From Flavobacterium proteolyticum (GTDB lineage Bacteria; Bacteroidota; Bacteroidia; Flavobacteriales; Flavobacteriaceae): DNA of 64,000 nt. The notes below the pieces were generated by a model, which had not been told where the DNA came from, ran no database searches, and saw only the letters and a list, made by a program, of their open reading frames with translations. Position 1 is the first letter of the stretch. Each line of letters begins with the position of its first letter. The translations under genes were made by a program, and so were the position numbers. The stretch lies in assembly GCF_015223105.1 (NCBI RefSeq), contig NZ_JADFTZ010000007.1:1-64000 (forward strand). Direction: 5' to 3'. Positions 52,537 through 61,092 of this stretch are shown here, in pieces.

Positions 52537-53070
52537 TTATTTCATCAATTGTTGTAAGGGTTTCAATTGCTCCATATCTACTTGTGATTTTTGGAGTAAA
52601 CTCAACATATTCATGATATGTGTCGGATTCATATCGTTTCCTAAAACACGAACTACTGCAAAACCATTTTCTTTCTTTCCAGCTAAAACAACAAACTCTT
52701 CAATGTGTTCGTCATCATTTCCAACGAAATAAATAGCGGCACCATCGTTACCAGAGCCTGCTTTCATTAATTGCTGATAACTTTCGTCTTTCAAAATGGT
52801 TTTTACTTCTTTGATTTCTTTATCATATTCAGCAGTATTTGTAGAATCAGCTCTGAAAGCTAAAATATTCATTTTTTCGAACGATTCTAATGCAGCTTTT
52901 TCTGTTTCAGACAATGCAACTTTATCGGTTTTAATGATATTGGAAGCTAAATCTAATGCAATAAACCTTGGCGATTCTGTGTTTTTTACAAAATACTTTT
53001 GAAGTGAAGGCTTATCCTCACAGCTACAGAGTAAAATCACACTTGAAACAAGTAATAGAAACTTTTTCAT
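52537..53070 (-). CDS. DUF4252 lipoprotein
   Basis: A 177-residue product with a lipobox (SSVILLCSCEDKP, cysteine about 17). The mature part resembles the DUF4252 protein just upstream: a helical first half, YDKEIKEVKTIL, then EEFVVLAGKKENGFAVVRVLG and a C-terminal MLSLLQKSQVDMEQL. The family is confined mainly to Bacteroidota, linked to ECF sigma operons, and has no assigned activity. It is last of four genes read from the sigma factor. Confidence 0.8.
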   Translation of the reverse strand: MKKFLLLVSSVILLCSCEDKPSLQKYFVKNTESPRFIALDLASNIIKTDKVALSETEKAALESFEKMNILAFRADSTNTAEYDKEIKEVKTILKDESYQQLMKAGSGNDGAAIYFVGNDDEHIEEFVVLAGKKENGFAVVRVLGNDMNPTHIMNMLSLLQKSQVDMEQLKPLQQLMK

Positions 53071-53073
53071 GGT

Positions 53074-53601
53074 TTATTTTTTTGAAGCTTTTTTCAAATC
53101 ATCACCACCAGGTAAATTCATTTTTTCGGTTAACATAGAAATTTCATCTAAGCTAAAGTTTCCAGTTAATGATAAAACAATTGTACTAGCATCTTTCATA
53201 TTAGCTCCTTCAATAAACATTAAAAGTTCTTTTACAATGTTTTCATTAGCACCTGATTTTACATAAATTTTTACATTTTTACCATCGCCATTCACACGCA
53301 TCAATTCTTCTAAAGGATTTGATTTTAAGTAACTATTTACAGTCGCTTTCATATCGGCACCTAATTTTGCATTACTCGTTGTAAACACTTTTAAGTTGTC
53401 TAATTTTTTAAGTAAGTTCATGTATTGTTGCATTTCTTTATCTTTTGCATCCACTTTCACTTTACTCATCATTTCAAACATCTTCTTATTCACAATAACA
53501 GATGCTACACCTTCTTTATCTTCAAATTTATCAAAAGCGCCTTGTGCAAAAGAAACCGTTGATGCCATTAAAAATGCTATAACTACTACTAAATTTTTCA
53601 T
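53074..53601 (-). CDS. DUF4252 secreted protein
   Basis: A 175-residue product with a signal peptide (NLVVVIAFLMASTVSFAQ) but no lipobox. The rest fits DUF4252: GAFDKFEDKEGVASVIVNKKMFEMM begins it, VDAKDKEMQQYMNLLKKLDNLKVF is central, and IVLSLTGNFSLDEISML sits near the end. It lies 3 bases upstream of its lipoprotein paralogue, giving a periplasmic pair of unknown function. Confidence 0.8.
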   Translation of the reverse strand: MKNLVVVIAFLMASTVSFAQGAFDKFEDKEGVASVIVNKKMFEMMSKVKVDAKDKEMQQYMNLLKKLDNLKVFTTSNAKLGADMKATVNSYLKSNPLEELMRVNGDGKNVKIYVKSGANENIVKELLMFIEGANMKDASTIVLSLTGNFSLDEISMLTEKMNLPGGDDLKKASKK

Positions 53602-53609
53602 TTTTCTTA

Positions 53610-54053
53610 TTATTTAAAAATTGTTTTTTTTGTTTTTTCGTATTCTTCTAAATATACTACACTTTCCATGCCAATGTTAACTTGTTCTGAAACCATCAAC
53701 AAAGCTTTTTGTGTAGCGGCAAAGGCTTCTTCTGGATTATCGTACGTTCCTAAATCTTCATGTTTAGGTTCGGAAGGATAAAAATAAAAGGTTGCCAATC
53801 CAAAAAGTACAACAAAACTTGCTGCGATACCTATCCATTTTACAGTATTTTGTTTTCTAGGTTGTAATGGAAGTTTTTGCTCGAATTGCATTCCTTTTTG
53901 TGTTTCAAAGTAACCAAATAGCGATTGATATTTTACCAAATGTGGCGCCACATCGTTGGAAGAAAAATAGGCCTTTAATTGTTTTTCTTCTGCTATTGTA
54001 GTTGCTCCTTGAAAGTATTTTTCCAATAATTGTTCAACTAACTTGAGTTCCAT
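53610..54053 (-). CDS. Membrane protein paired with ECF sigma factor
   Basis: A 147-residue protein: a soluble N-terminal part with YFQGATTIAEEKQLKAYF, a hallmark of anti-sigma-like proteins in this phylum, then one transmembrane helix (WIGIAASFVVLFGLATFYFY, about residues 73-92) and a short periplasmic part. It overlaps the sigma gene by 20 bases. It is short for a FecR-type protein but its place suggests a membrane-bound anti-sigma factor. Confidence 0.72.
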   Translation of the reverse strand: MELKLVEQLLEKYFQGATTIAEEKQLKAYFSSNDVAPHLVKYQSLFGYFETQKGMQFEQKLPLQPRKQNTVKWIGIAASFVVLFGLATFYFYPSEPKHEDLGTYDNPEEAFAATQKALLMVSEQVNIGMESVVYLEEYEKTKKTIFK

Positions 54054-54549
54054 AATTATGTGCTTTTTCTATTTGTTCTCTTAAGGTTTTTCGTGCTCTT
54101 GATAAAGCTACTCGAACCGCTGTTTCATTCATTTCTAATACTTGAGCAATTTCCGAAAATTCATATTCTTCAATTTCTCTTAGTTGTAATATCAATCGTT
54201 GTTGTTCGGGTAAATCGTTTATTAACTTTTCTGCCCATTGCAACGTATTTTGATGTTCTATTTGTGTTTCAACACTAGCTTGCTTATCTTGATAATTGTT
54301 ATGAACAATTTGCAAATTTGTTGCTCTTTTACTTTTGAGTTGATCCAAACAATAATTCTTAGTCATCGTCATCGCTAAAGCTTCTACACTATTGTATTGT
54401 TCTAAAGCGCTATTCTTATTCCACAACCTTACCAACACTTCCTGAGTAGCATCTTCTGCCTCTTCAGTACTAATGAGCATTCGCTTCGCTAAACGAAATA
54501 ACTTATCCTTAAAAGGAGTGATTATTTGTACAAACTCGTTTTGGTTCAT
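54034..54549 (-). CDS. ECF-family RNA polymerase sigma factor
   Basis: A 171-residue sigma factor with only regions 2 and 4. Region 2 includes FRLAKRMLISTEEAEDATQEVLVRLW and region 4 INDLPEQQRLILQLREIEEY with AQVLEMNETAVRVALSRARKTLR. It probably directs transcription of its own four-gene string with the DUF4252 proteins, in response to an envelope signal. Confidence 0.92.
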   Translation of the reverse strand: MNQNEFVQIITPFKDKLFRLAKRMLISTEEAEDATQEVLVRLWNKNSALEQYNSVEALAMTMTKNYCLDQLKSKRATNLQIVHNNYQDKQASVETQIEHQNTLQWAEKLINDLPEQQRLILQLREIEEYEFSEIAQVLEMNETAVRVALSRARKTLREQIEKAHNYGTQVS

Positions 54550-54606
54550 ATTAATTGGTTGGTTTATAATGAAGACGAATGTAATTTAATTTTGTTACAA
54601 AAAGAA

Positions 54607-54640
54607 AAAAGGTTTTGATAAATAAATATCAAAACCTTTT
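54607..54640 (-). terminator. Terminator after the TonB receptor gene
   Basis: AAAAGGTTTTGATA (54607-54620) pairs perfectly with 54627-54640 and a T-rich tract follows on the minus strand. Confidence 0.8.
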
Positions 54641-54663
54641 AAAATCAAATAATTAAACTTTAG

Positions 54664-56601
54664 TTAAAACATGAAATTCAAACCTAATTTATAATTTCTT
54701 CCTCTAGTGTTGTATCCAATTAATTCTTGGAAATCTTCATTAAGTATATTAGTTACAGTTCCAAAAATATGCAAACGATTTGGCAATAATTCATACGAAA
54801 TATTAGAATTAACCAACTGATAAGCAGCCAAATTAACCGCTTGTGTTGCCCAAATATTTGAATCGTAATACGCATCACTTCTATGATCTACATATTGATA
54901 ATTGATTCCGAATGTTCCTCTTTTAAATTTGTAATTCAAATCAACATTTCCTTTGTGTTTTGGAATCAAACGGTTTAATTGTTGTTCTACTTCTGTGAAA
55001 GTATAATTTCCACCAATATTGAAACGTTCTGATAAAGTATAACGAACGCTTGTTTCTACTCCTTTAGCGTTGTAAGTTCCGTCAATGTTGATGTAATTTG
55101 AAGCAAAGGTTATTGGATCTGTAAAAAATCCAAACGTATTTTCTTCTTCTCTATAAAAACCAACAGCATTTATCGTTAATTTTTTATCTAACAATTGCGA
55201 TTCAAAGCCCAATTCTGCCGTAGCATTTTCTTCCGGTGTTAAGTCTAAATTTCCATAAGGACCGTATAATTGGTATAAACTTGGCGTGATGAAAGCCGTA
55301 CTATACGAAGCTAACACTTTTAATGGTAGATTTTCAAATGAATAACTCGGATTAAAATTATACACTAATTGATTTCCGTATTCGCTATGGGTGTTGAAAC
55401 GAGCTCCAGCGTTGATATTTAATCCAAAATCTGAATTAAAAACTAAAGTTGCATAAGGATCTAATAAATTGAACTTAGCATTTTCTCTTGCTACGTCAGT
55501 AAATGCATCTTTTTGCGTCATATCGAAATACTGATATTGCGCACCTAAAACCAAATATACTTGTTTGCTGAAATTGTATTTATTGAAAGCATCGATTGAA
55601 GCACTTCTTCCTGAATAATTATAATTATCAATCGTTCCCGACCACGAATTTGAAATATTTAAAACTCTATCAATAGTTGAAGCACCTGCATTTATAGCAA
55701 ATTCTCCTTTATTGTATTTATATTTTGGTAAGAATCCGATTCTAAATTGTTCCGAAAAACTATTGTTGTTCAAATCGTCTGAATTCGCAATAATTCCATC
55801 AAACGAATTGTCGAAAGTGTTTTTGATTCGGTCGTAATTTCCAAAAAACTCAAAACTTAATTTATCATTCGCCTTGAATCCAATTTTTTGCAACACATTC
55901 ACTCTTGAAAACGTATCTTCTTCAAAATCTTCTCCTGCTGCTTCTGACATCCCTTTAGTTTCGGTGCTGTTTAAAGTGGTCATGTACGAAACTTTATTGA
56001 TAGTTCCGTTTACCGATAATCCTTGATTGAAATCTTGTGCACTCGTTTTTGAAGTATTTGAAGTATTTTGCGTTCCCATATTGATATACGCGTTTCCAGA
56101 AATTTCCTTTTTAGCTGATTTTTTCAACGTAATATTGATAACTCCAGTTGCAGCTCCTGTTCCGTATAACGTACTTGAAGCGCCTTTCATAACTTCAATT
56201 TTCTCGATTTGTTCTACTGGAATCAAACGCAAATCGTATTCGATATTAATTCCTGAAGCATCAGAAACCGGAACACCATCAATATAAATCGCTACTTGAC
56301 GATTACGACCACCACGAATGTAATAGCCTAAGTTTTTTCCGTTAAATGATTGATTTCCGTTGATTTCCACTCCAGCTACTTGACTCAAAACATTTGCTAA
56401 ATTTTGACCTTTTTTAGCTTCTAAGTCTTGTGCTGTAATGACTTCAATAATTTTACCTGATTTTTCTTTGCTTTGTGCAAATTTTGTGTCCGAAATAACA
56501 ACTTCTTTTAGGTTGTTCACTTTTAGCGTATCTGATTCTTGAGCATACGCAAAAGCAGTAGCTAGTGTAAATACACTTAAGCCAATAAACTTTTTGTTCA
56601 T
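54664..56601 (-). CDS. btuB: TonB-dependent cobalamin receptor (BtuB-like)
   Basis: An outer-membrane active transporter of about 645 residues from ATG 56601 (signal peptide KKFIGLSVFTLATAFAYAQ). The plug domain contains KEVVISDTKFAQSKEKSG (TonB-box region), NGKNLGYYIRGGRNRQVAIYIDGVPV and the ASSTLYGTGAATGVIN segment; the 22-strand barrel ends RGRNYKLGLNFMF. The cobalamin riboswitch in its leader and divergent btuFCD genes identify the substrate as B12 or a related corrinoid. The frame stays open to 56643, but the ATG gives the proper signal peptide. Confidence 0.92.
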   Translation of the reverse strand: MNKKFIGLSVFTLATAFAYAQESDTLKVNNLKEVVISDTKFAQSKEKSGKIIEVITAQDLEAKKGQNLANVLSQVAGVEINGNQSFNGKNLGYYIRGGRNRQVAIYIDGVPVSDASGINIEYDLRLIPVEQIEKIEVMKGASSTLYGTGAATGVINITLKKSAKKEISGNAYINMGTQNTSNTSKTSAQDFNQGLSVNGTINKVSYMTTLNSTETKGMSEAAGEDFEEDTFSRVNVLQKIGFKANDKLSFEFFGNYDRIKNTFDNSFDGIIANSDDLNNNSFSEQFRIGFLPKYKYNKGEFAINAGASTIDRVLNISNSWSGTIDNYNYSGRSASIDAFNKYNFSKQVYLVLGAQYQYFDMTQKDAFTDVARENAKFNLLDPYATLVFNSDFGLNINAGARFNTHSEYGNQLVYNFNPSYSFENLPLKVLASYSTAFITPSLYQLYGPYGNLDLTPEENATAELGFESQLLDKKLTINAVGFYREEENTFGFFTDPITFASNYINIDGTYNAKGVETSVRYTLSERFNIGGNYTFTEVEQQLNRLIPKHKGNVDLNYKFKRGTFGINYQYVDHRSDAYYDSNIWATQAVNLAAYQLVNSNISYELLPNRLHIFGTVTNILNEDFQELIGYNTRGRNYKLGLNFMF

Positions 56602-56659
56602 TTTAGGGTTAATAAAAATTTTAATAAATTGGGAGAAAAGCACAGAATTTACCCATACT

Positions 56660-56683
56660 CAAACTTTTTTTCCCGAAAGTTTG
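56660..56683 (-). promoter_or_regulatory. Hairpin between riboswitch and btuB start
   Basis: CAAACTTT (56660-56667) and AAAGTTTG (56676-56683) form a perfect 8-base stem just 3' of the riboswitch core on the minus strand. There is no T run, so it is more likely a translation-level expression platform than a terminator. Confidence 0.45.
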
Positions 56684-56695
56684 TTACTCAATGAA

Positions 56696-56835
56696 TGTGG
56701 CAGGTCTCCTGGCTTGCGTCTTGTTATCAACCTTCTCATCCGCCAAGGCGAACAATGGTAATGTAGAAAATAACAAGCTTGATAGCTTACAGTTGCGGGT
56801 ACAGCTTAGGTTTTACACCTAATTCCCTTTTAATG
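56696..56835 (-). promoter_or_regulatory. Cobalamin riboswitch
   Basis: Read on the minus strand, GGAATTAGGTGTAAAACC, then GCTGTACCCGCAACTGTAA (B12 box region), GATGAGAAGG and finally GCCAGGAGACCTGCC (56699-56713). These are the conserved segments of the adenosylcobalamin riboswitch. It lies in the btuB leader and should lower receptor expression when B12 is plentiful. Confidence 0.93.
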
Positions 56836-56931
56836 TTGTTTTGAAAAAATCAGAAACAACAACCAAAATTCGAGGGCAAAGGTATTATATTTTTATAAAA
56901 ATGCAATATTTACTAAACATCTTTCAAAAAA

Positions 56932-57039
56932 CTACTTCTTCTTATTCATCTTACGCCACAACCAATTAAAGCCAATAACAAAATGTGCTAAAATAATTGT
57001 TGCTACTGCATAAATAAACTCGTTAGAATCTGTTCTCAT
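56932..57039 (-). CDS. Small single-pass membrane protein (35 residues)
   Basis: An ATG at 57039 opens a 35-residue frame: a short charged start (MRTDSNEF), one membrane helix (IYAVATIILAHFVIGFNW) and a basic tail (LWRKMNKKK). Positive-inside charge and a complete frame support a real product, and I recall similar small proteins in flavobacteria. It lies 5' of the riboswitch on the same strand, between it and btuF. It was too short for standard gene calling. Confidence 0.55.
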   Translation of the reverse strand: MRTDSNEFIYAVATIILAHFVIGFNWLWRKMNKKK

Positions 57040-57122
57040 GTTTTTTATTACAAATTTAGCGGTTTTTGATAAAACGTTTGGCATCATTTGTTACATATAA
57101 TCTGTTTTTGAATGTAAAGTAC

Positions 57123-57130
57123 TACTTTTG
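57123..57130 (+). promoter_or_regulatory. -7 box of btuF
   Basis: TACTTTTG followed by CA, 15 bases before the btuF ATG. A TTG at the standard distance was not found. Confidence 0.5.
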
Positions 57131-57144
57131 CAAAAAACATTTTC

Positions 57145-58275
57145 ATGCGCCATTATATCTTTTTAGTTGTTTTATTTTTAGGATTTATCCAATGTAAAGA
57201 ATCGGAAAACTCAGCAAATCTTACTACTTCTGTAGAAAATAGCATTCAACATGCAGAAGGATTTTCTATAGAAAAATACAATGGTTTTTCGGTAGTTAAA
57301 GTTTCGAATGCTTATCCTGAAGCGAAAGATGATTACACATATATTCTTCATAAAAAAGGCGTTCAAATTCCAGATAGTTTACAACAATTTACTTCGATTG
57401 AAATACCAATTAAAAAAGTAATTGTGACTTCAACAACTCATATTCCAGCGCTAGAATCTTTAGGTGTTGAAAAAACATTAATCGGATTTCCAACCACTCA
57501 ATATATTTCATCTGAAAAAACAAGAACATTAATTGATGCTGGAAAAGTGAGAGATTTAGGTTCCAATCAAGGCTTAAATACAGAAGTTATTTTAGACATT
57601 CAACCTGATGTAATTGTTGGATTTAGTGTGGATGGCGATTTAAAAACCTACAAAAACTTAGAAAAAAACGGTCAAAAAATTATCTTCAACGGCGATTGGA
57701 CCGAAAAAACACCTTTAGGAAAAGCCGAATGGATTAAATTCTTTGGTGCTCTGTATGATTTAGACGAAAAAGCAACTGAAATCTTCAACTCAATTGAGAA
57801 AGAATACAATTCCGTATTAGCTTTAGCGAAAAATGCCAAAACCCAACCCACCATTTTTGCTGGCGCTATCTACGAAGACCAATGGTTTTTACCACAAGGC
57901 GATAGTTGGGCAGCCTATTTCTTAAAAGAAGCCAACGGAAATTATCTATGGAAAGATTCCAAAGGAACGGGAAGTTTAGCTTTATCCTTCGAAAGTGTTT
58001 TAGACAAAGCCAAAGACGCCGATTTTTGGATTGGTCCAGGACAATTTGGCTCTATCAAACAAATTTTAGAAAGCAACCCAAATTACATTCACTTTAAAGC
58101 GGTTGCAACTAAGAACGTGTATTCGTTTAGTACCAAAAAAGGAAAAACAGGTGGCGTGATTTATTACGAATTAGCACAAAATCGTCCTGATTTGGTTTTA
58201 AAAGACATCGTAAAAATTTTACATCCTGAAGTGTTGCCAAATTATGAGTTGTTCTTTTTTGAAAAGTTGAAATAG
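57145..58275 (+). CDS. btuF: Cobalamin ABC transporter substrate-binding lipoprotein
   Basis: A 376-residue periplasmic protein with a lipobox (LGFIQCKESE, Cys17). The PBP2/BtuF-type fold is shown by KKVIVTSTTHIPALESLG, the NTEVILDIQPDVIVGF signature of Fe/B12-binding proteins, and DADFWIGPGQFGS. It heads btuF-btuC-btuD, divergent from the riboswitch-controlled receptor, so B12 is the likely ligand, although heme or siderophore binders look alike. Confidence 0.85.
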   Translation: MRHYIFLVVLFLGFIQCKESENSANLTTSVENSIQHAEGFSIEKYNGFSVVKVSNAYPEAKDDYTYILHKKGVQIPDSLQQFTSIEIPIKKVIVTSTTHIPALESLGVEKTLIGFPTTQYISSEKTRTLIDAGKVRDLGSNQGLNTEVILDIQPDVIVGFSVDGDLKTYKNLEKNGQKIIFNGDWTEKTPLGKAEWIKFFGALYDLDEKATEIFNSIEKEYNSVLALAKNAKTQPTIFAGAIYEDQWFLPQGDSWAAYFLKEANGNYLWKDSKGTGSLALSFESVLDKAKDADFWIGPGQFGSIKQILESNPNYIHFKAVATKNVYSFSTKKGKTGGVIYYELAQNRPDLVLKDIVKILHPEVLPNYELFFFEKLK

Positions 58276-58387
58276 ACACGAATTTCACGAATTAACAGGA
58301 ATTACATTTCTTTAAATTTCTCACATTTCTTTAATCTGTGTTCCCAAAATAGATTCTAAAAATGTAATTTAGCCAAAAATTCAACGC

Positions 58388-59413
58388 ATGCCATTAACAA
58401 AAAAACAAAACTTTCTTTTTATCATCTTACTTTTAGTAATGGTGTTTTTGTTTTTGGTGAATATCAGTCTAGGTTCGGTTTCTATTCCTTTGAAAGAAGT
58501 AGTTAACGGACTTTTATCGCAAGAAATGAGTAAGGAAAGTTGGGAAATTATTCTGTGGAATTTCCGCTTTCCAAAAGCTGTAACCGCAATTTTAGTAGGA
58601 ATCGGACTTTCAATGAGCGGCTTGTTGATGCAAACATTATTTCGAAATCCATTAGCTGGACCTTATGTTTTGGGATTGAGTTCGGGTGCGAGTTTGGGAG
58701 TGGCGTTTGTCATTTTAGGAACAGGATTTTTACCCACCTTTATCTCATCCTTCTTTTTATCGAATTACGGATTAATTCTAGCTTCGAGTTTAGGAAGTTT
58801 ATTGGTTTTTATGGCCGTTTTATTGGTATCAAAAAAACTAAAAGACACCATGGCAATTCTTATTGTTGGATTGATGTTTGGAAGTTTCACTAGTGCTATA
58901 GTTTCGGTTTTATCTTATTTTACTACTGCTGAAAAATTGCAGAAATTCACGTTTTGGTCAATGGGAAGCATTTCGAATTTATCTTGGAATGAAATTTCGC
59001 TTTTATCGGTTTTCACTTTTATTGGAATTGGAATTAGTTTTATGGTTATAAAACCTTTGAATGCTTTATTGTTGGGAGAAAAATACGCCCAAAGTATCGG
59101 AATCAATTATAAAAAAACGCGTTTCTTAATCATTATCGCTACCAGTATTTTAGCGGGAAGCATCACTGCATTTGCTGGACCAATTGCTTTTATCGGTTTG
59201 GCAGTTCCACATATGGCGAAATTATTGTTTCAAACGAGTAATCATTTTGTGTTGTTTTGGAGTACGCTGTTACTTGGCGCCATTGTCATGCTTTGTTGTG
59301 ATACGATTGCTCAAGTTCCAGGAAATGATATAACCTTACCTATTAATGCAATAACCTCAGTAATTGGAGCGCCAGTCGTAATTTGGTTGTTAGTTAGAAA
59401 GAAACGTTTTTAA
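58388..59413 (+). CDS. btuC: Cobalamin ABC transporter permease
   Basis: A 341-residue inner-membrane FecCD/BtuC-family protein with about ten helices. Characteristic are RFPKAVTAILVGIGLSMSGLLMQ at the start of the family domain, NPLAGPYVLGLSSGASLG, the coupling-helix region LLGEKYAQSIGI, and AGPIAFIGLAVPHMAKLL. The ATPase gene starts 2 bases after its stop. Confidence 0.93.
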   Translation: MPLTKKQNFLFIILLLVMVFLFLVNISLGSVSIPLKEVVNGLLSQEMSKESWEIILWNFRFPKAVTAILVGIGLSMSGLLMQTLFRNPLAGPYVLGLSSGASLGVAFVILGTGFLPTFISSFFLSNYGLILASSLGSLLVFMAVLLVSKKLKDTMAILIVGLMFGSFTSAIVSVLSYFTTAEKLQKFTFWSMGSISNLSWNEISLLSVFTFIGIGISFMVIKPLNALLLGEKYAQSIGINYKKTRFLIIIATSILAGSITAFAGPIAFIGLAVPHMAKLLFQTSNHFVLFWSTLLLGAIVMLCCDTIAQVPGNDITLPINAITSVIGAPVVIWLLVRKKRF

Positions 59414-59415
59414 TT

Positions 59416-60201
59416 ATGAGCCAACAAAATTTCACCATACAAACCTCAGACCTTTCGATTGGCTACAAGTCAAAATCCGAAACAATTACTATTGCTCAAA
59501 ACATTAATTTAAATTTAGAAAAAGGCAAATTAATCGCTTTAATTGGTGAAAACGGAATCGGGAAATCTACTTTATTAAAAACACTTACTGGAATCATTTC
59601 TCCTATACAAGGCGAAGTAACTTTACTCAATAAATCGCTTCAAAGTTATAAAGCACTTGATTTAGCGCAAGAATTAAGCATCGTATTAACTGAAAAATTA
59701 CCTCCAAGTAATTTAACCGTTTACGAAATCATCGCTTTAGGAAGACAGCCTTACACCAATTGGTTAGGAACTTTATCAGAAGAAGATACAATCAAAATTG
59801 AAGAAGCGATTTCCTTAACCGAAATCCAACATTTGGTTCACAAAAAACACGATGAAATTAGTGATGGTCAGTTACAAATTGCTTTGATTGCTCGTGCTTT
59901 GGCGCAAGATACTTCGATTATTATTTTAGACGAACCTACAACTCATTTAGATTTGGTTCACAAAGCGACTTTATTAAAACTGTTGCAAAAACTTACACAC
60001 GAAACTGGCAAAACCATCCTCTACTCTACTCATGATATCGATTTGGCAATTCAAATGACGGATGAAATGATTGTGTTTACTCCAAACCAAATTGTACAAG
60101 ACCAACCTTGTAATTTAATTCAAACTGGGATTTTTAATACCTTATTTAATACAGAACATTTGACTTTTGATGCTTCGATTGGTAAGTTCAAAATCAAATA
60201 A
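59416..60201 (+). CDS. btuD: Cobalamin ABC transporter ATP-binding protein
   Basis: A 261-residue ABC ATPase that powers the btuC permease. Walker A is GENGIGKSTLLKTL, the Q-loop region TEKLPPSNLTV, the signature ISDGQLQIALIARAL (a variant of LSGGQ), Walker B IIILDEPTTHLD and the switch His in YSTHDIDLAI. It is third in the btuFCD operon. Confidence 0.92.
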   Translation: MSQQNFTIQTSDLSIGYKSKSETITIAQNINLNLEKGKLIALIGENGIGKSTLLKTLTGIISPIQGEVTLLNKSLQSYKALDLAQELSIVLTEKLPPSNLTVYEIIALGRQPYTNWLGTLSEEDTIKIEEAISLTEIQHLVHKKHDEISDGQLQIALIARALAQDTSIIILDEPTTHLDLVHKATLLKLLQKLTHETGKTILYSTHDIDLAIQMTDEMIVFTPNQIVQDQPCNLIQTGIFNTLFNTEHLTFDASIGKFKIK

Positions 60202-60270
60202 TTTATCTCAATTTTACCTTTTGTTTAACGCTTCTAATTTTCAATTTTCATAATTTTACTAAAAAAATTT

Positions 60271-61032
60271 ATGAAGTACATTTATTTAACCTTAATCTTA
60301 GCTACTATCAATAGCTTCGGACAATTAGTAAAAGTAGATTACACCGATGGTAATCAAAAGTTAGAAGGATTTTTTGCCAAAGCACAAAAAGCTAATCCTA
60401 AAAAAGCAGGTGTTATCGTTCTTCCAGCATGGATGGGTGTTGATACTCATGCAAAAGAATCAGCTGAAGCTTTAGCAAAATTAGGCTATCATGCTTTTGT
60501 AGCGGATATTTATGGTGTTGGGAACAACCCAAAAAATACAGGTGAAGCTGGAAAAAATGCAGGTTACTACAAAAACAACCCTACTGAATATCAAAAAAGA
60601 ATTCAATTAGCAATTGACCAATTAGTAAAAGCGGGTGCTGATAAAAATCAAATTGTAGTTATTGGTTATTGTTTTGGTGGAACTGGCGCAATCGAAGCGG
60701 CTCGAGGTAATTTAAATGTAAAAGGTGTGGTTTCTTTTCATGGCGGTTTAGGAAAAGCTGCGAATAGTCCAACTAACGAAATTAAAGCAAAAGTTTTGGT
60801 ATTACATGGAGCTGATGATCCTTATGTGCCTGCAAAAGAAGTGGAAGCCTTCCAAAACGAAATGAGAACTTCTAAAGCCGATTGGCAAATGATTTATTAT
60901 GCAAATTCAGTTCACGCCTTCACACACAAAGATGCCGGAAGCGACAACAGCAAAGGCGCTGCTTACAACGAATTGGCAGATAAAAGAAGTTGGGAAGCGA
61001 TGAAAACGTTTTTTGTGGAGATTTTTAAATAA
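60271..61032 (+). CDS. Secreted dienelactone hydrolase-family protein
   Basis: A 253-residue alpha/beta hydrolase with a signal peptide (KYIYLTLILATINSFGQ). The catalytic triad of the DLH family is visible: Cys in VVIGYCFGGTG, Asp in HGADDPYVPAKE and His in SVHAFTHKD. Relatives of this secreted type are of unknown substrate. It stands alone, closed by a bidirectional terminator shared with rluE. Confidence 0.88.
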   Translation: MKYIYLTLILATINSFGQLVKVDYTDGNQKLEGFFAKAQKANPKKAGVIVLPAWMGVDTHAKESAEALAKLGYHAFVADIYGVGNNPKNTGEAGKNAGYYKNNPTEYQKRIQLAIDQLVKAGADKNQIVVIGYCFGGTGAIEAARGNLNVKGVVSFHGGLGKAANSPTNEIKAKVLVLHGADDPYVPAKEVEAFQNEMRTSKADWQMIYYANSVHAFTHKDAGSDNSKGAAYNELADKRSWEAMKTFFVEIFK

Positions 61033-61059
61033 TCATTATAGTATTTTTCAAAAATAGAA

Positions 61060-61087
61060 AACAGTTATTTCACTTGAAATAGCTGTT
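61060..61087. terminator. Bidirectional terminator
   Basis: AACAGTTATTTC (61060-61071) pairs with GAAATAGCTGTT (61076-61087) with one G-U; T run on the right and A run on the left. Confidence 0.8.
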
Positions 61088-61092
61088 TTTTT

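Noticed and set aside
52068..53070. Lycopene cyclase expected next to crtZ
   Set aside because: No cyclase gene lies in the crt cluster; the next gene is a DUF4252 lipoprotein.
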